Notes: generated by a model from the letters alone, not told the origin. Counted from the stretch's first letter, positions 15,548-24,685 are shown. The stretch is DNA of 43,456 nucleotides from an uncultured archaeon (GCA_902384455.1 CABMCB010000064.1:1-43456); one strand, 5' to 3'. A program made the numbers and translations.

Positions 15548-18151
15548 ATGAAAAGCCCACTTAACCACTCTATGGTAGCTTATGTTAAGGTGCCTGATTC
15601 GGATGAGGCGATTATTGCCGAGCTTGACCCTCTGGTCGCGCGTTGGTTTAAGGGTAGGTTCACTTCTTTCGCTCCTCCGCAGAGGTACACTATTTTGCCG
15701 ATTCATCGGGGAGAAAACATCCTTGTGTCTGCGCCAACAGGAAGCGGGAAGACGCTTACTGCGTTCCTTGCCGTCTTGAACGAGCTGATAAAGCAGTCTA
15801 AGGCGGGCAAATTGGAGGATAAAGTCTACTGCCTTTACGTAAGCCCACTTAAGGCGCTAAACAACGACATCAAAAGGAACCTTCTTGAGCCTCTTTCGGA
15901 GATGGAAGGCATTTCTGGGCGGGATTTGGGGATAAGGGTTATGGTGCGCACCGGCGACACCTCTGAGGCGGAGAGGGCTCGGATGCGCGAGACCCCTCCG
16001 CACATTCTGATTACGACACCTGAGTCTCTTTCTATCATGCTTGTCAGCCCGCGTTTCAAGGAGCATTTGAGGGACATCAAGTGGGTTGTGGTTGACGAGA
16101 TTCACGCTCTTGCGGAAAGCAAGCGAGGAGTCGACTTGTCTTTGTCTTTGGAGAGGCTTCAGGAGCATGCGGGACGCTTCTGTAGGGTGGGATTGTCAGC
16201 GACGATTAGCCCTCTGCCGAAGATTGCTGAGTACCTTGCGGGGTACGAAGCAGGCAAGCCGCGGGACTGCCATGTGGTGGACGTGCAGGCGTTCAAGCAG
16301 CTGGACTTGAAGGTGCTTTCTCCAGTGAAAGACCTCATAAACACGTCTCAGACCGAGCTTCAAGATGCCATGTACAACCTCATCGACGACCTGATTCAGA
16401 AACACCGCACGACTCTTATATTCACCAACACCCGCGCAGGAACAGAACGCCTGGTCATAGAACTCAAGAAGAGGTTTCCGGAAAACTACAAAGACAACAT
16501 AGGCGCCCACCACGGAAGCCTTGCCGCAGAACACCGCCAAAACATAGAGGAGCAATTGAAAAACGGCGAACTTAAGGTGGTAGTCTCAAGCACAAGCTTG
16601 GAGTTAGGCATAGACATAGGATACATAGACCTCGTCATACTACTTGGCAGCCCCAAAAGCGTTGCCCGCGCACTGCAAAGAACAGGCAGAAGCGGCCACC
16701 GCCTCCACGACGTAAGCAAAGGCCGCATAGTGGTTTTGGACCGCGACGATTTGGTGGAGTGCGCGGTTTTGTTGAAGTGCGCTTTGGAGGGCGTATTGGA
16801 CGAGATAGATATCCCGGAACGCAGTTTGGACGTTTTGGCGCAGCACCTGTACGGCATAGCAATCGAAGACCGCAAGTACGTGGACAACGTCTTTGACATG
16901 GTGAAAAGAAGTTTTTGCTACCGGAACCTTTCGCGCGAGGAATTCGACAGCGTAATGTCTTACCTGTCCGGAGGGTACGTGGACCTTGAAGAACGCCGCG
17001 TATACGCCAAAATATGGTGGGACCAAGACACCGGCATGATGGGAAAGAGAGGCAAAATGGCGCGCCCAATACTAAGCCAAAACATAGGCACCATCCCCGA
17101 AGAATCCTACATCACAGTGAAAGTGGGCGAACGAAAAGTAGGCGAAGTAGACGAAGGATTCATATCCCGCCTCAAAAAAGGCGACATATTCGTCTTAGGC
17201 GGAAACCTATACCGATTCAACTACAGCCGCGGAATGACAATGCAAGTCACAGAAAGCGACGGCCCACCCACAGTCCCAACGTGGGTCTCGGAAATGCTCC
17301 CCCTTTCATACGGACTCGCAAAGGAAATCCAGAAATTCAGGCGACTGATGAACGAAAGGATGGACGACCCTAAGGCGGACGTTATGAAGTTTCTCTCTAC
17401 TTACCTCTACGTCGACGAATACGCCCGCGAAGCGATATACTGGTACTTTAGGGAACAATACAAGTACGCGAAAATACCCCACGACCGCAAAATAATAGTC
17501 GAATACTACGAAGGATTCGGACAAAGGTACGTCGTATTCCACACCCTCTTCGGACGCCGCGTCAACGACGTCTTAAGCAGGGCGCTCGCGTACCTTGTGA
17601 GCAAAAGGCAGGGGAAAGACGTTTTGATAGGGCTGTCGGACAACGGATTCTACCTTTCGGGGAAAGGGAAAATGCAGATTCAGCAGGCGTTCGACGACCT
17701 GAAGGAAAGCAACCTAAGGCTGGTTTTGGAGCGCGCAATAGACAAGACAGACGTACTGGTGAGGAGATTCCGCCACTGCGCCACACGCGCACTGATGATA
17801 CTGCGCTCATACCGCGGCACAAGGATGAGCACAGGCCGCCAGCAAGTTGGCAGCAAGATTCTATTAAGGTACATTCAACGGCTCAACCCTGATTTTAGCA
17901 TACTGCGCGAGGCGCGCAGGGAAGTCTTGGAGGACTTGATGGACGTGCGGCACGCCGCGGAAGTCGTCGAAGGACTAAGAAGCGGCCGCATAACCGTCGA
18001 AACCATAGACACCGATGTCCCCTCGCCTTTCGCCCTTTCCCTTGTGGCGCGCGGATACATGGACGCAGTCAAAATGGAGGACCGCCTCGACTTCATACGC
18101 AGAATGCATGAGGCCACAATCGTGCGAATATCCCGCAAAGGAGGACTGTGA
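15548..18151 (+). CDS. lhr: Lhr-like superfamily 2 DNA/RNA helicase
   Basis: About 867 residues. A DEAD/DEAH helicase core carries motif I SAPTGSGKTLTAFLAVL, motif II VVDEIHAL, motif III LSATISP, and motif VI ALQRTGRSGHRLH. Lhr-type winged-helix and C-terminal domains follow. Lhr proteins are 3'-5' ATP-dependent translocases that unwind DNA and RNA-DNA hybrids and are linked to repair. Three starts are possible: GTG 15527, ATG 15548 and ATG 15572. The residues before VKVPDSDEAIIAELDP are not conserved; I use 15548. The gene overlaps the phosphoesterase by 4 bp, the arrangement expected for archaeal Lhr. Wobble composition changes sharply inside the gene: the first 700 bp mostly G/T-ending, 17042-17281 90% A/C-ending. 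Confidence 0.93.
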   Translation: MKSPLNHSMVAYVKVPDSDEAIIAELDPLVARWFKGRFTSFAPPQRYTILPIHRGENILVSAPTGSGKTLTAFLAVLNELIKQSKAGKLEDKVYCLYVSPLKALNNDIKRNLLEPLSEMEGISGRDLGIRVMVRTGDTSEAERARMRETPPHILITTPESLSIMLVSPRFKEHLRDIKWVVVDEIHALAESKRGVDLSLSLERLQEHAGRFCRVGLSATISPLPKIAEYLAGYEAGKPRDCHVVDVQAFKQLDLKVLSPVKDLINTSQTELQDAMYNLIDDLIQKHRTTLIFTNTRAGTERLVIELKKRFPENYKDNIGAHHGSLAAEHRQNIEEQLKNGELKVVVSSTSLELGIDIGYIDLVILLGSPKSVARALQRTGRSGHRLHDVSKGRIVVLDRDDLVECAVLLKCALEGVLDEIDIPERSLDVLAQHLYGIAIEDRKYVDNVFDMVKRSFCYRNLSREEFDSVMSYLSGGYVDLEERRVYAKIWWDQDTGMMGKRGKMARPILSQNIGTIPEESYITVKVGERKVGEVDEGFISRLKKGDIFVLGGNLYRFNYSRGMTMQVTESDGPPTVPTWVSEMLPLSYGLAKEIQKFRRLMNERMDDPKADVMKFLSTYLYVDEYAREAIYWYFREQYKYAKIPHDRKIIVEYYEGFGQRYVVFHTLFGRRVNDVLSRALAYLVSKRQGKDVLIGLSDNGFYLSGKGKMQIQQAFDDLKESNLRLVLERAIDKTDVLVRRFRHCATRALMILRSYRGTRMSTGRQQVGSKILLRYIQRLNPDFSILREARREVLEDLMDVRHAAEVVEGLRSGRITVETIDTDVPSPFALSLVARGYMDAVKMEDRLDFIRRMHEATIVRISRKGGL

Positions 18152-18879
18152 TGAAGCCGTTTGTAATATCGCAGGGAATAGAAGCGGTCGGACTGACTCT
18201 GCACCTTACTGAAAGCAACACCCTCGTATTAGGCGACCTCCAGTTGGGCTATGAAAGCGAACTTAGAGCTTCAGGAGTGCTCCTGCCGGACATACAGTAC
18301 AAGCAGGTTTTATCCCACATTACAGCCGCAGTCGAAGAAGCCCAACCCCAAGAAATCATCCTAAACGGCGACGTAAAACACTCGTTCGGCAGCGTAAGCC
18401 CCCAAGAATGGCGGGAAGTGAAACAACTTTTTGCCGCACTCAAAGACCACAAAATCACTGTGCTACGCGGCAACCACGACCCCCTGCTACCCCAAATCAC
18501 CAAAGACCTCAACATCCAAACCGCAGACCACAAATACCTCCCAAAAGAAAACGCATACATAACCCACGGCCACCGCATACCCGACGACCCCGACTACAAA
18601 AAATCAGAGATAGTAATAATAGGCCACGACCACCCCGCATTAGGCGTCTCAGACGGCGTAAGAACCGAACTAGTCAAATGCTTCCTAACAGGCAGATACG
18701 AAGGGAAACGCCTTATTGTGCTCCCCAGCATAACATTCCTCACCGAAGGAACCGACCTCCTTAAGGAAACACCGCTTTCGCCTTTTCTTTCAGGCGACAT
18801 ACGCGAATTCAAAGCTTACGCCTACGCAGACGGAACAATACTGCCTTTCGGAAAACTGAAAGACGCAACCCGCACCTAA
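18148..18879 (+). CDS. SbcD/Mre11-related metallophosphoesterase, Lhr-coupled
   Basis: A 243-residue calcineurin-like phosphoesterase of the archaeal SbcD-related group (TIGR00024-type). Metal-binding blocks are visible in order: LGDLQLGYE (residues 29-37, with Gln instead of the more usual His after Asp-Leu), LNGDVKH (near 71-77), LRGNHDP (near 107-113) and THGHRIP plus IGHDHPA (near 134-165). Members sit beside lhr in many archaea and bacteria and are thought to act with it in nucleic acid repair, although the substrate of this subgroup is not firmly known. ATG overlaps the lhr stop (ATGA), so the two are translationally coupled. Codons are overwhelmingly A/C-ending from about 18300 to 18700. 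Confidence 0.92.
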   Translation: MMKPFVISQGIEAVGLTLHLTESNTLVLGDLQLGYESELRASGVLLPDIQYKQVLSHITAAVEEAQPQEIILNGDVKHSFGSVSPQEWREVKQLFAALKDHKITVLRGNHDPLLPQITKDLNIQTADHKYLPKENAYITHGHRIPDDPDYKKSEIVIIGHDHPALGVSDGVRTELVKCFLTGRYEGKRLIVLPSITFLTEGTDLLKETPLSPFLSGDIREFKAYAYADGTILPFGKLKDATRT

Positions 18880-18894
18880 ACCCGCTATTTAACG

Positions 18895-19986
18895 ATGCCA
18901 AAGAAATTACATTACTTGATGAGACGGTTACTTGCTGCCGCAGGACTACTTCTACTAATCTCAAGTCTAACCTCAGCGTGGGGGCCCGGCGCCGCCAACA
19001 GATTCTGTTTCGACGCCGTCGAAACAATCTGGAACACAACAGAAGCCATAAACTGCCTAACACTCAAAGCAGACCAAACAGAAGCATTCTGCCGCATGTT
19101 CACACAAGACAACCAAACATACGAAAAATGCAAAACCAAAACCAACTCCCCAGACTACTTCATCCTCCCCTACGCACCCCAAATCATACTAAACGACACA
19201 AACACACGCTTCGACTACACAACATGCCCCATACGAATACAACCCGTCAGAAAATTCGTCTGCGGCCAAGCCAACGTAAGCGGCCTTCGTGAAAAAGCGG
19301 AGGAATGGTTTGCCGTAGCCGAAAACCAGCCGACGTTGTGCCTGCGCGTCCAAGCGTACTGCATTGGAGTCAATTACCTCGCCGACGCCTACCTGCCCAC
19401 ATACCAGACTAAAGTCAGAGACTTCGAATGCCTTAGGCTTCTTGACGAAAGAATAGACTTAGATGTGCTTTCGACCCCCGAAGACTGGAGGGAATCAACA
19501 AACTGCCTCTACAGATACATGATAGAACACATAGGCCCAGACCAGAAGGCAACTTACGGGCAAAGCTACGTCGTATCCCGCCACATATACGAAGAAGCGC
19601 TTAACGCCAGCGTAAATGCAGGCAAACCTCTGAAGTACATCAAATACAGCGGAAACCTGACGGCCCCCATAACGCCTCCAGCGCAGGAGAACATTACTTT
19701 AAACGTTTCAAACCAAAACGCTTCCCAGACTACAACCCAAAACAACACGACGCCCAAGCCCAAGCCTAACGGGGGCGGGGGGATAAGCGTTTTATTGATT
19801 CTTTTGGCGGCAGCCGTCGTGGCAGTATTTGTCGTCGCCGCAATATTCCTGTACCTGCGCAATAAAGTCGCCATAGAGCATACGACGCTTGGCGGAACAA
19901 AGATTATAGACAAAGAAACCCACCTGCCGATTGGACTGCACCTGCCGACTAAGCAGCTTCCGCCTAAGTCGCTTAGGAACGTCTGA
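18895..19986 (+). CDS. Exported, C-terminally anchored protein; possible zinc-PLC/S1-P1-like fold
   Basis: A 363-residue protein with a signal peptide ([17 protein letters not shown]), a cysteine-containing domain (about residues 31-240, 10 or more Cys), an Asn/Thr/Gln-rich stalk (about 265-295) with many NxT/S sequons, and a C-terminal membrane helix ([25 protein letters not shown]) followed by a basic tail. The predicted mature N-terminus begins with Trp ([11 protein letters not shown]). Combined with [14 protein letters not shown] near residue 160, this recalls zinc-dependent phospholipase C/S1-P1 nucleases, where Trp1 and HxxxD bind zinc; here the expected His is Asn. That relation is inference, and if true the metal sites look degenerate. 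It starts 15 bp after the phosphoesterase. Confidence 0.75.
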   Translation: MPKKLHYLMRRLLAAAGLLLLISSLTSAWGPGAANRFCFDAVETIWNTTEAINCLTLKADQTEAFCRMFTQDNQTYEKCKTKTNSPDYFILPYAPQIILNDTNTRFDYTTCPIRIQPVRKFVCGQANVSGLREKAEEWFAVAENQPTLCLRVQAYCIGVNYLADAYLPTYQTKVRDFECLRLLDERIDLDVLSTPEDWRESTNCLYRYMIEHIGPDQKATYGQSYVVSRHIYEEALNASVNAGKPLKYIKYSGNLTAPITPPAQENITLNVSNQNASQTTTQNNTTPKPKPNGGGGISVLLILLAAAVVAVFVVAAIFLYLRNKVAIEHTTLGGTKIIDKETHLPIGLHLPTKQLPPKSLRNV

Positions 19987-20030
19987 AAGCAACTTTTAAG
20001 CGCCCCCGCCCCAAATTCAAGAGCATAAAG

Positions 20031-20909
20031 ATGACAGAAAACAAACTGAAGCTTGGTCTGCCCAAAGGCAGCTTACAAGAGAGCACATTCCACTTATTCA
20101 ACAAAGCGGGATTCAGGGTATCGGTAGCAAGCAGAAGCTACTACCCCGACCTAAATGACCCAGAAATCGATGCTTTGCTTATTCGCGCACAGGAGATGAG
20201 CCGCTACGTCGAAGACGGAGTCTTAGACTGCGGACTCACAGGAAAAGACTGGGTATTGGAGAACGGAAGCAAAGTCGTAACCGTCGCAGAACTAGTCTAC
20301 GCCAAACAAAACATGCGGCCCGTAAAATGGGTTCTCGCCGTCCCAAACGATTCGCCGATTAAGTCAGTTAAGGATTTGCAGGGGAAACGCGTCGCAACCG
20401 AACTCGTCAAATTCACCCAAAAATACCTGAAAGACAGAGGAATCACCGCTGACGTGGAATTCAGCTGGGGCGCAACAGAAGTCAAACCGCCTAAACTCGC
20501 CGACGCCATAGTCGAAGTCACAGAAACAGGAAGCTCACTTAAAGCAAACAACCTGCGCATAGTCGAAACACTCATGGAAAGCAGCACGCAACTTATAGCA
20601 AACAAAGACGCCTACCGCGACCCATGGAAAAAACAAAAAATAGACGAAATCGCAATGCTACTTAAAGGCGCAATAATGGCCGAAGAAAAAGTCGGCTTGA
20701 AACTGAACATCGCCAAAAAGAACCTATCCGGCTTACTCAAAACTCTTCCAGCACTCAGAAACCCCACAATAAGCCAACTAACAGACCCCGACTGGGTGGC
20801 CGTGGAAACAATCATAGACGAAAAACTAGTCAGAACACTAATACCAACCCTCAAGAAAGCGGGGGCCGAAGGAATAATCGAATACCCACTAAACAAGATA
20901 ATTCCGTAG
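20031..20909 (+). CDS. hisG: ATP phosphoribosyltransferase, long form
   Basis: A 292-residue HisG that condenses ATP with PRPP, the first committed step of histidine synthesis. Markers are [18 protein letters not shown] (residues 6-23), the [22 protein letters not shown] block (near 36-57), [17 protein letters not shown] (near 60-76) and the PRPP-binding region [19 protein letters not shown] (near 164-182). A C-terminal ACT-like regulatory domain of about 80 residues identifies the long, hexameric, histidine-inhibited type that needs no HisZ. No other his gene is in the window, so the pathway is scattered or incomplete. It starts 44 bp after the preceding gene, with ATG next to AAAG. Confidence 0.96.
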   Translation: MTENKLKLGLPKGSLQESTFHLFNKAGFRVSVASRSYYPDLNDPEIDALLIRAQEMSRYVEDGVLDCGLTGKDWVLENGSKVVTVAELVYAKQNMRPVKWVLAVPNDSPIKSVKDLQGKRVATELVKFTQKYLKDRGITADVEFSWGATEVKPPKLADAIVEVTETGSSLKANNLRIVETLMESSTQLIANKDAYRDPWKKQKIDEIAMLLKGAIMAEEKVGLKLNIAKKNLSGLLKTLPALRNPTISQLTDPDWVAVETIIDEKLVRTLIPTLKKAGAEGIIEYPLNKIIP

Positions 20910-20977
20910 TTGTTGATTTAGTATTGAATAGATCACTATAATAGCAGTAGTGATTAGGCTATTCATTTGAGGAAAAA

Positions 20978-22270
20978 GTGGACAAGGAATCACTTCATAA
21001 GATTTTACTTCAAGTTTCTGAGCCTCATGAAGTTTCGAACGTATGGAAGAGGAGTTATACTGAGGCCGGGGTGTTTTCTTATGGTGAGGAAGACGTAATG
21101 CGGGTATCAAAAGCAGTCAAAATTTTACTTGGGGATAATAATATCAGATATTCTTTTTCAAGTAAGGACTTGGAAGAAAAAATATTTAGATTAACTGAAA
21201 AAACCTTGAATGTAGGTAACGTAGAAAAAGAGGAGATAATCCAAAGTTGGATTGACGAATTCGAAGCGGAGATAAATAAAAAGGTCGATAATTTCGAAGT
21301 TGTTATACCTATTGAAAACTTTAAGATTACGAGTAATTTGGATGTGGGAGATGTTGAATTTTTCGTTTTTGACAAAACATATTGTTCAAAATGGTTTCCA
21401 GATAGTACTACTGAAGATGACAAGAAACTTGAAAAAAATAAAAAACCGCCTGATATAATTGAGAATCAGCTAATGAATAGAACATGCGGGAGCGTTAGAA
21501 TTAAAGGTAGCCCAGAGTATGTAATAGAAGCAGGACGCAATAAAATTTCTTTAGCGTTGAATATTCTTCGACTCTTCACTTATGTTAGAGGGGATGACTT
21601 TTATCGGAGATATTTTGGACTTAAAGAAACGCTCACCTGTAATGGAGTGGACGGCGTATATTTGGTAACTGACAAAGGCCTGAAAGTTGAGAGCCATTAT
21701 CGTACAGGTTTTTTATTTCCCTTTGAAGTCGATGACAATAGAAAAATGTATATGGAACATACGGGTTTCGGTGTTATATGTAACATACTTAAAAAACCGA
21801 AATTAACTGATTTAGAGGAACGATTACTTACTAGTATATTCTGGTTTGGACAGGCAATGTCAGTTCAATGTATTAAAGAAAGAAAAAATGATCTGAAGTC
21901 AGATAAATTTTATGAATTAGCCTCGTATTCTTTTGAAGCAGACAGGTTTATTAAGATTATTACTTCTTTAGAATCTCTTTTTTTGAGAGGGGAGGAACCA
22001 AAAAGAAACACTCTTTCGGAGCGTATGGCCCTGTTATTAGCAGATGATTTGCGTAGCCGTTTGTTGATTTATGAAATGATGAAAGAAATTTATGAACATA
22101 GGTCTAGGATAGTTCATGGTGGAGACACATTTATGTCGACTATGGAACTGGACAGTCTAGCCGGTCTTGCCCAAGCCGCTATTTTCCGAGTCTTGGAAAA
22201 AATTAAAACAAAAGAGCTAAAAACTCTTACCGATTTATACACTTTTTTTGAAGTTCAAAAATTCAAGTGA
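20978..22270 (+). CDS. ApeA-like HEPN domain protein (candidate RNase/defence)
   Basis: A 430-residue protein. The C-terminal 130 residues fit the ApeA-like HEPN type: FIKIITSLESLFL, then LLADDLRSRLLIYEMMKEIYEHRSRIVHGG (near residues 350-380). RSRIVH forms the R-x4-H motif of HEPN RNases. The N-terminal 270 residues are mixed charged sequence without a recognised domain. HEPN proteins are mostly metal-independent RNases in toxin or antiphage systems; ApeA itself is an antiphage protein. No MNT-type antitoxin partner is adjacent. The start is GTG, with GAGG five to six bases upstream. The gene is clearly more AT-rich than its neighbours and lacks their A/C- or G/T-only wobble pattern, suggesting horizontal acquisition. 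Confidence 0.75.
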   Translation: MDKESLHKILLQVSEPHEVSNVWKRSYTEAGVFSYGEEDVMRVSKAVKILLGDNNIRYSFSSKDLEEKIFRLTEKTLNVGNVEKEEIIQSWIDEFEAEINKKVDNFEVVIPIENFKITSNLDVGDVEFFVFDKTYCSKWFPDSTTEDDKKLEKNKKPPDIIENQLMNRTCGSVRIKGSPEYVIEAGRNKISLALNILRLFTYVRGDDFYRRYFGLKETLTCNGVDGVYLVTDKGLKVESHYRTGFLFPFEVDDNRKMYMEHTGFGVICNILKKPKLTDLEERLLTSIFWFGQAMSVQCIKERKNDLKSDKFYELASYSFEADRFIKIITSLESLFLRGEEPKRNTLSERMALLLADDLRSRLLIYEMMKEIYEHRSRIVHGGDTFMSTMELDSLAGLAQAAIFRVLEKIKTKELKTLTDLYTFFEVQKFK

Positions 22271-22285
22271 GATTATGAGTAGTAT

Positions 22286-22849
22286 ATGAATCCAACTAAT
22301 CTTTTGTTTGTTTCTGATAGGGCGGGTTGGCGTGGGTGGCTTAGGAGGAACCATGCGAAGGAGTGTGAGGTTTGGTTGGTTTATTTTAGGAAGAGTTCTG
22401 GGAAACCCAGAGTCCCGTATAATGATGCTGTTGAGGAGGCTTTGTGTTTTGGGTGGATTGATAGTACTGTGAGGCGGGTTGATGAATTTAGTTTTGCGCA
22501 GAGGTTTACTCCTAGGAGGCGTGGTAGTGTGTTGTCGCAGGCGAATAGGGAGCGTATTAGGCGGCTTATTGCGGGTAGGAAGATGACTAAGGCGGGTTTG
22601 GCGGCGGTTGCGCACGTGTTTAATCCTGCAAAAAAAGATGATTTTGTTGTTCCAAAGGATGTTGTGAGGGCGCTTAAGGCGGGTGGGGCTTGGAAGAATT
22701 TTTTGGGTATGCCTGAGGCGTACAGGAGAATCAGGGTCGCATACATCGTCGCCCGCAGGCGGCATGGCGAGGAGGCGTTCCAAAAGAGCCTTAAGCACTT
22801 CGTCAAGATGACTGCGGGGAATAAGCGTTTTGGGTTTGTGCGGGATTGA
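22286..22849 (+). CDS. YdeI/OmpD-associated family protein
   Basis: A 187-residue protein of the YdeI/OmpD-associated (bacteriocin-protection-like) family. Diagnostic segments are EVWLVYFRKSSGKPRVPYNDAVEEALCFGWIDSTVRRVDE (near residues 28-68; E/D-x-LCFGWID is the strongest signature), FTPRRRGSVLSQANRERIRRL (near 74-94) and the C-terminal PEAYRRIRVAYIVARRR with YRRxxxxYI (near 143-160). The biochemical role is unknown; bacterial members have been connected to resistance to polymyxin and oxidative stress. It follows the HEPN gene by 15 bp. Codons here are about 98% G/T-ending (45 of 46 between 22490 and 22627), opposite to hisG upstream. Confidence 0.88.
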   Translation: MNPTNLLFVSDRAGWRGWLRRNHAKECEVWLVYFRKSSGKPRVPYNDAVEEALCFGWIDSTVRRVDEFSFAQRFTPRRRGSVLSQANRERIRRLIAGRKMTKAGLAAVAHVFNPAKKDDFVVPKDVVRALKAGGAWKNFLGMPEAYRRIRVAYIVARRRHGEEAFQKSLKHFVKMTAGNKRFGFVRD

Positions 22850-22929
22850 GTGGTTTATTTTAGGGGCGGTTGAGAGTACGGTCGAGTAGGGTAGTGCTTT
22901 TAATGCGTTCTGGTAAATACTACTAACGT

Positions 22930-23637
22930 ATGGATAAGAGGATTGTCGTACTTGTGCTTGTCGTGGCGTTGGGGGCGGGCTTCTTTTTGATGTCTGGCAA
23001 ACAGATTTCTCCTAACCCCCGTGTTGATTCTGAGGATTTAAGCGACATGAAGGCTCAGCTTTCGCTCGTCCGCCAGAAGGGTGACGGCGCCAGAACCGCC
23101 AATATGCTGTATTATTTCAAGTATCTTGGTTATCCGCAGCCGGCGACTCCGGAGGATGCGGTTATTGCCGGAAAGACTCTTGATGCGTCCAGAGCCAGCG
23201 GCGACGGGCTTTGGGTTGCGGAGATGATTTATGTCGGCCGTGAGACTAATTTGGGTTTGAAGTCTGAGGATTCTGATTTGAGTGTTTATAGGAGTAGCAT
23301 TGAGAAGTATAGGGCTGCTAAGGACGGTTGGGGTTTGGCTGAGATGTATTATCTTATGCGGAAGCTTGACGTTAAGGTTGATGTTTCGCCTGAGGATGAG
23401 GTTGTGATGCGTGATACTCTTAGGGAGAAGCAGCGTGTGGGTAGTGGCTGGGAGGTTGCGGCGTTTTATTATCTTATGAGGAATGCCGGTTTCCAGTTGA
23501 CGCCTACTGCTGAGGATTTTTCGCTTATGGAGGCGAGTCTTGCGACTGCCATGAATGCGCATGATGGTTGGAGCATAGCTGCTATGCAGTATTTGATTCA
23601 GGATAATTCGCGTGCCGGCTTATATGTCGCAGGTTAG
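22930..23637 (+). CDS. Membrane-anchored protein with five ~40-residue helical repeats
   Basis: A 235-residue protein. An N-terminal hydrophobic segment (VVLVLVVALGAGFFLMSG, residues 5-22) without lipobox Cys probably anchors it. The rest is five tandem repeats of about 40 residues, aligned on P/S-E-D at the start and on G-D/S-G-W/A-x3-A-x-M/F-x-Y-x-M/K in the middle: GDGARTANMLYYFKYLG, GDGLWVAEMIYVGRE, KDGWGLAEMYYLMRKL, GSGWEVAAFYYLMRNA and HDGWSIAAMQYLIQD. Each repeat would form a helix pair, as in TPR-like solenoids. I know no named family. The pattern suggests a scaffold on the outer membrane face. Its last 18 bp overlap the 3' end of the convergent msrA gene. Confidence 0.75.
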   Translation: MDKRIVVLVLVVALGAGFFLMSGKQISPNPRVDSEDLSDMKAQLSLVRQKGDGARTANMLYYFKYLGYPQPATPEDAVIAGKTLDASRASGDGLWVAEMIYVGRETNLGLKSEDSDLSVYRSSIEKYRAAKDGWGLAEMYYLMRKLDVKVDVSPEDEVVMRDTLREKQRVGSGWEVAAFYYLMRNAGFQLTPTAEDFSLMEASLATAMNAHDGWSIAAMQYLIQDNSRAGLYVAG

Positions 23638-24096
23638 TCCTTTGTGTTTTTTGAAGTATTGTTGGTGGTATTCTTCTGCGGGGTAGAATTTTTCTGCGGG
23701 CTGTATTTGGGTTACTATGGGTTTCTTGTATTTCCCGGCTTTAATCAGCTCCTCGACGAACGCCTTGGCTTCCTTCTCCTGCCCTGTGTTGTGGGTGAAT
23801 ATGGCGCTTCTGTAGTTTGTTCCAACATCCGGGCCTTGTCGGTTAAGTTGGGTGGGGTCGTGGAGGTTGAAGAAGACTTTTAGGAGTTCTTTGTAGCTTG
23901 TTTTTGAGGGGTCGTATGTGATTAGCAGCGCTTCCGCGTGGCCTGTTTTTCCAGTCAAAACTTCGTTGTAGTTGGGGCTTGGTGTTTTTCCGCCGGTGTA
24001 TCCTGCGACGGTTGAAATTACCCCCGGCGTCTTGTCGAATTCCTCCTGCACGTGCCAGAAGCATCCTGCCGCGAACGTTGCCATCTCGTGTTTCAT
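23620..24096 (-). CDS. msrA: Peptide methionine sulfoxide reductase A
   Basis: A 158-residue MsrA that reduces methionine-S-sulfoxide in proteins. The catalytic motif AAGCFWHVQEEFD lies near residues 8-20, with Cys-Phe-Trp intact; the usual Gly after CFW is His. GVISTVAGYTGG, NYNEVLTGKTGHAEALLITYDP and the NYRSAIF block follow in normal order. A Cys near the C-terminus (LTCDI) may be the resolving residue. The frame is open to 24153, but ATG 24096 (MKHEMATFAAGCFW) gives the standard length and is chosen. With the flavodiiron protein it suggests exposure to oxidants. The 3' end overlaps the convergent repeat-protein gene by 18 bp. Confidence 0.94.
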   Translation of the reverse strand: MKHEMATFAAGCFWHVQEEFDKTPGVISTVAGYTGGKTPSPNYNEVLTGKTGHAEALLITYDPSKTSYKELLKVFFNLHDPTQLNRQGPDVGTNYRSAIFTHNTGQEKEAKAFVEELIKAGKYKKPIVTQIQPAEKFYPAEEYHQQYFKKHKGLTCDI

Positions 24097-24213
24097 GTTA
24101 AACCTTATTTCCGCGCGCGCTGTTAAAGGATTCGGTTTCCTGAAGGTTACCATTCGGAAGTAAGCTTGATGTTTTTATGTGGTTTATAAGGGCGGCTCTG
24201 TAAAAGGGAGTTT

Positions 24214-24480
24214 ATGAGCGACGTCGTCGTTTCAGGCCGCAGGGAGCGGTATGGGGGTTGGTCTTTCAGCGTCACTGTTGGGGATACGCCTTTTAATGTT
24301 CAGGTGGATAAGGACCATTGGCTTGCTTTGACCAGGGGGAGCATTGAGCCGGAGGATTTGGTTAAGAAGTCTTTTGATTTTCTTTTGAGGCGCGAGACTA
24401 AGGAGAGCATCTTAAGGAGCTTTAATTTGAGGGAGATAAGCAAGTATTTTTCTGAGTACGAGAAGATGATGAAGTTGTGA
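24214..24480 (+). CDS. Small protein, unknown function
   Basis: An 88-residue protein with no recognised domain. The N-terminal half (VVVSGRRERYGGWSFSVTVGDTPFNVQVDKDHWLALT) alternates like a small beta sheet. The C-terminal half (PEDLVKKSFDFLLRRETKESILRSFNLREISKYFSEYEKMM) is helical and charged. The ESILRSFNLREISKYFPEYE-type ending is seen in small bacterial and archaeal proteins of unknown function. It starts at ATG after GGGAGTTT and ends one base before the convergent zinc-ribbon gene. Confidence 0.7.
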   Translation: MSDVVVSGRRERYGGWSFSVTVGDTPFNVQVDKDHWLALTRGSIEPEDLVKKSFDFLLRRETKESILRSFNLREISKYFSEYEKMMKL

Positions 24481-24481
24481 T

Positions 24482-24685
24482 TTATTTTCGGCGCTTAATC
24501 TTCATGTACTTGGCGTAGTCCTCTTCCGAGTCGAGAATTAAGGGCAGCCCCTGGTGGCCGCATTTGCGGCATGTGTAGAGGCCCATGAGTGTTCCTGATT
24601 GTTTCGCCCAGTTTTGGGTTTGAGATAGGGAGGTTATGTCGCGGCTTCCGCAGATTGGGCAGAGGGGGATTTCTTTTCGGGTCAC
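24482..24685 (-). CDS. Small zinc-ribbon protein
   Basis: A 67-residue protein. CPICGS (residues 9-14) and CRKCGHQG (near residues 38-45) provide the two CxxC knuckles of a zinc ribbon. A basic tail (YMKIKRRK) could contact nucleic acid. GTG is the start, placed directly after the TAA of the upstream methyltransferase-like gene (TAAGTG), so the two are almost certainly co-transcribed. Function cannot be assigned from the ribbon alone. Confidence 0.75.
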   Translation of the reverse strand: MTRKEIPLCPICGSRDITSLSQTQNWAKQSGTLMGLYTCRKCGHQGLPLILDSEEDYAKYMKIKRRK

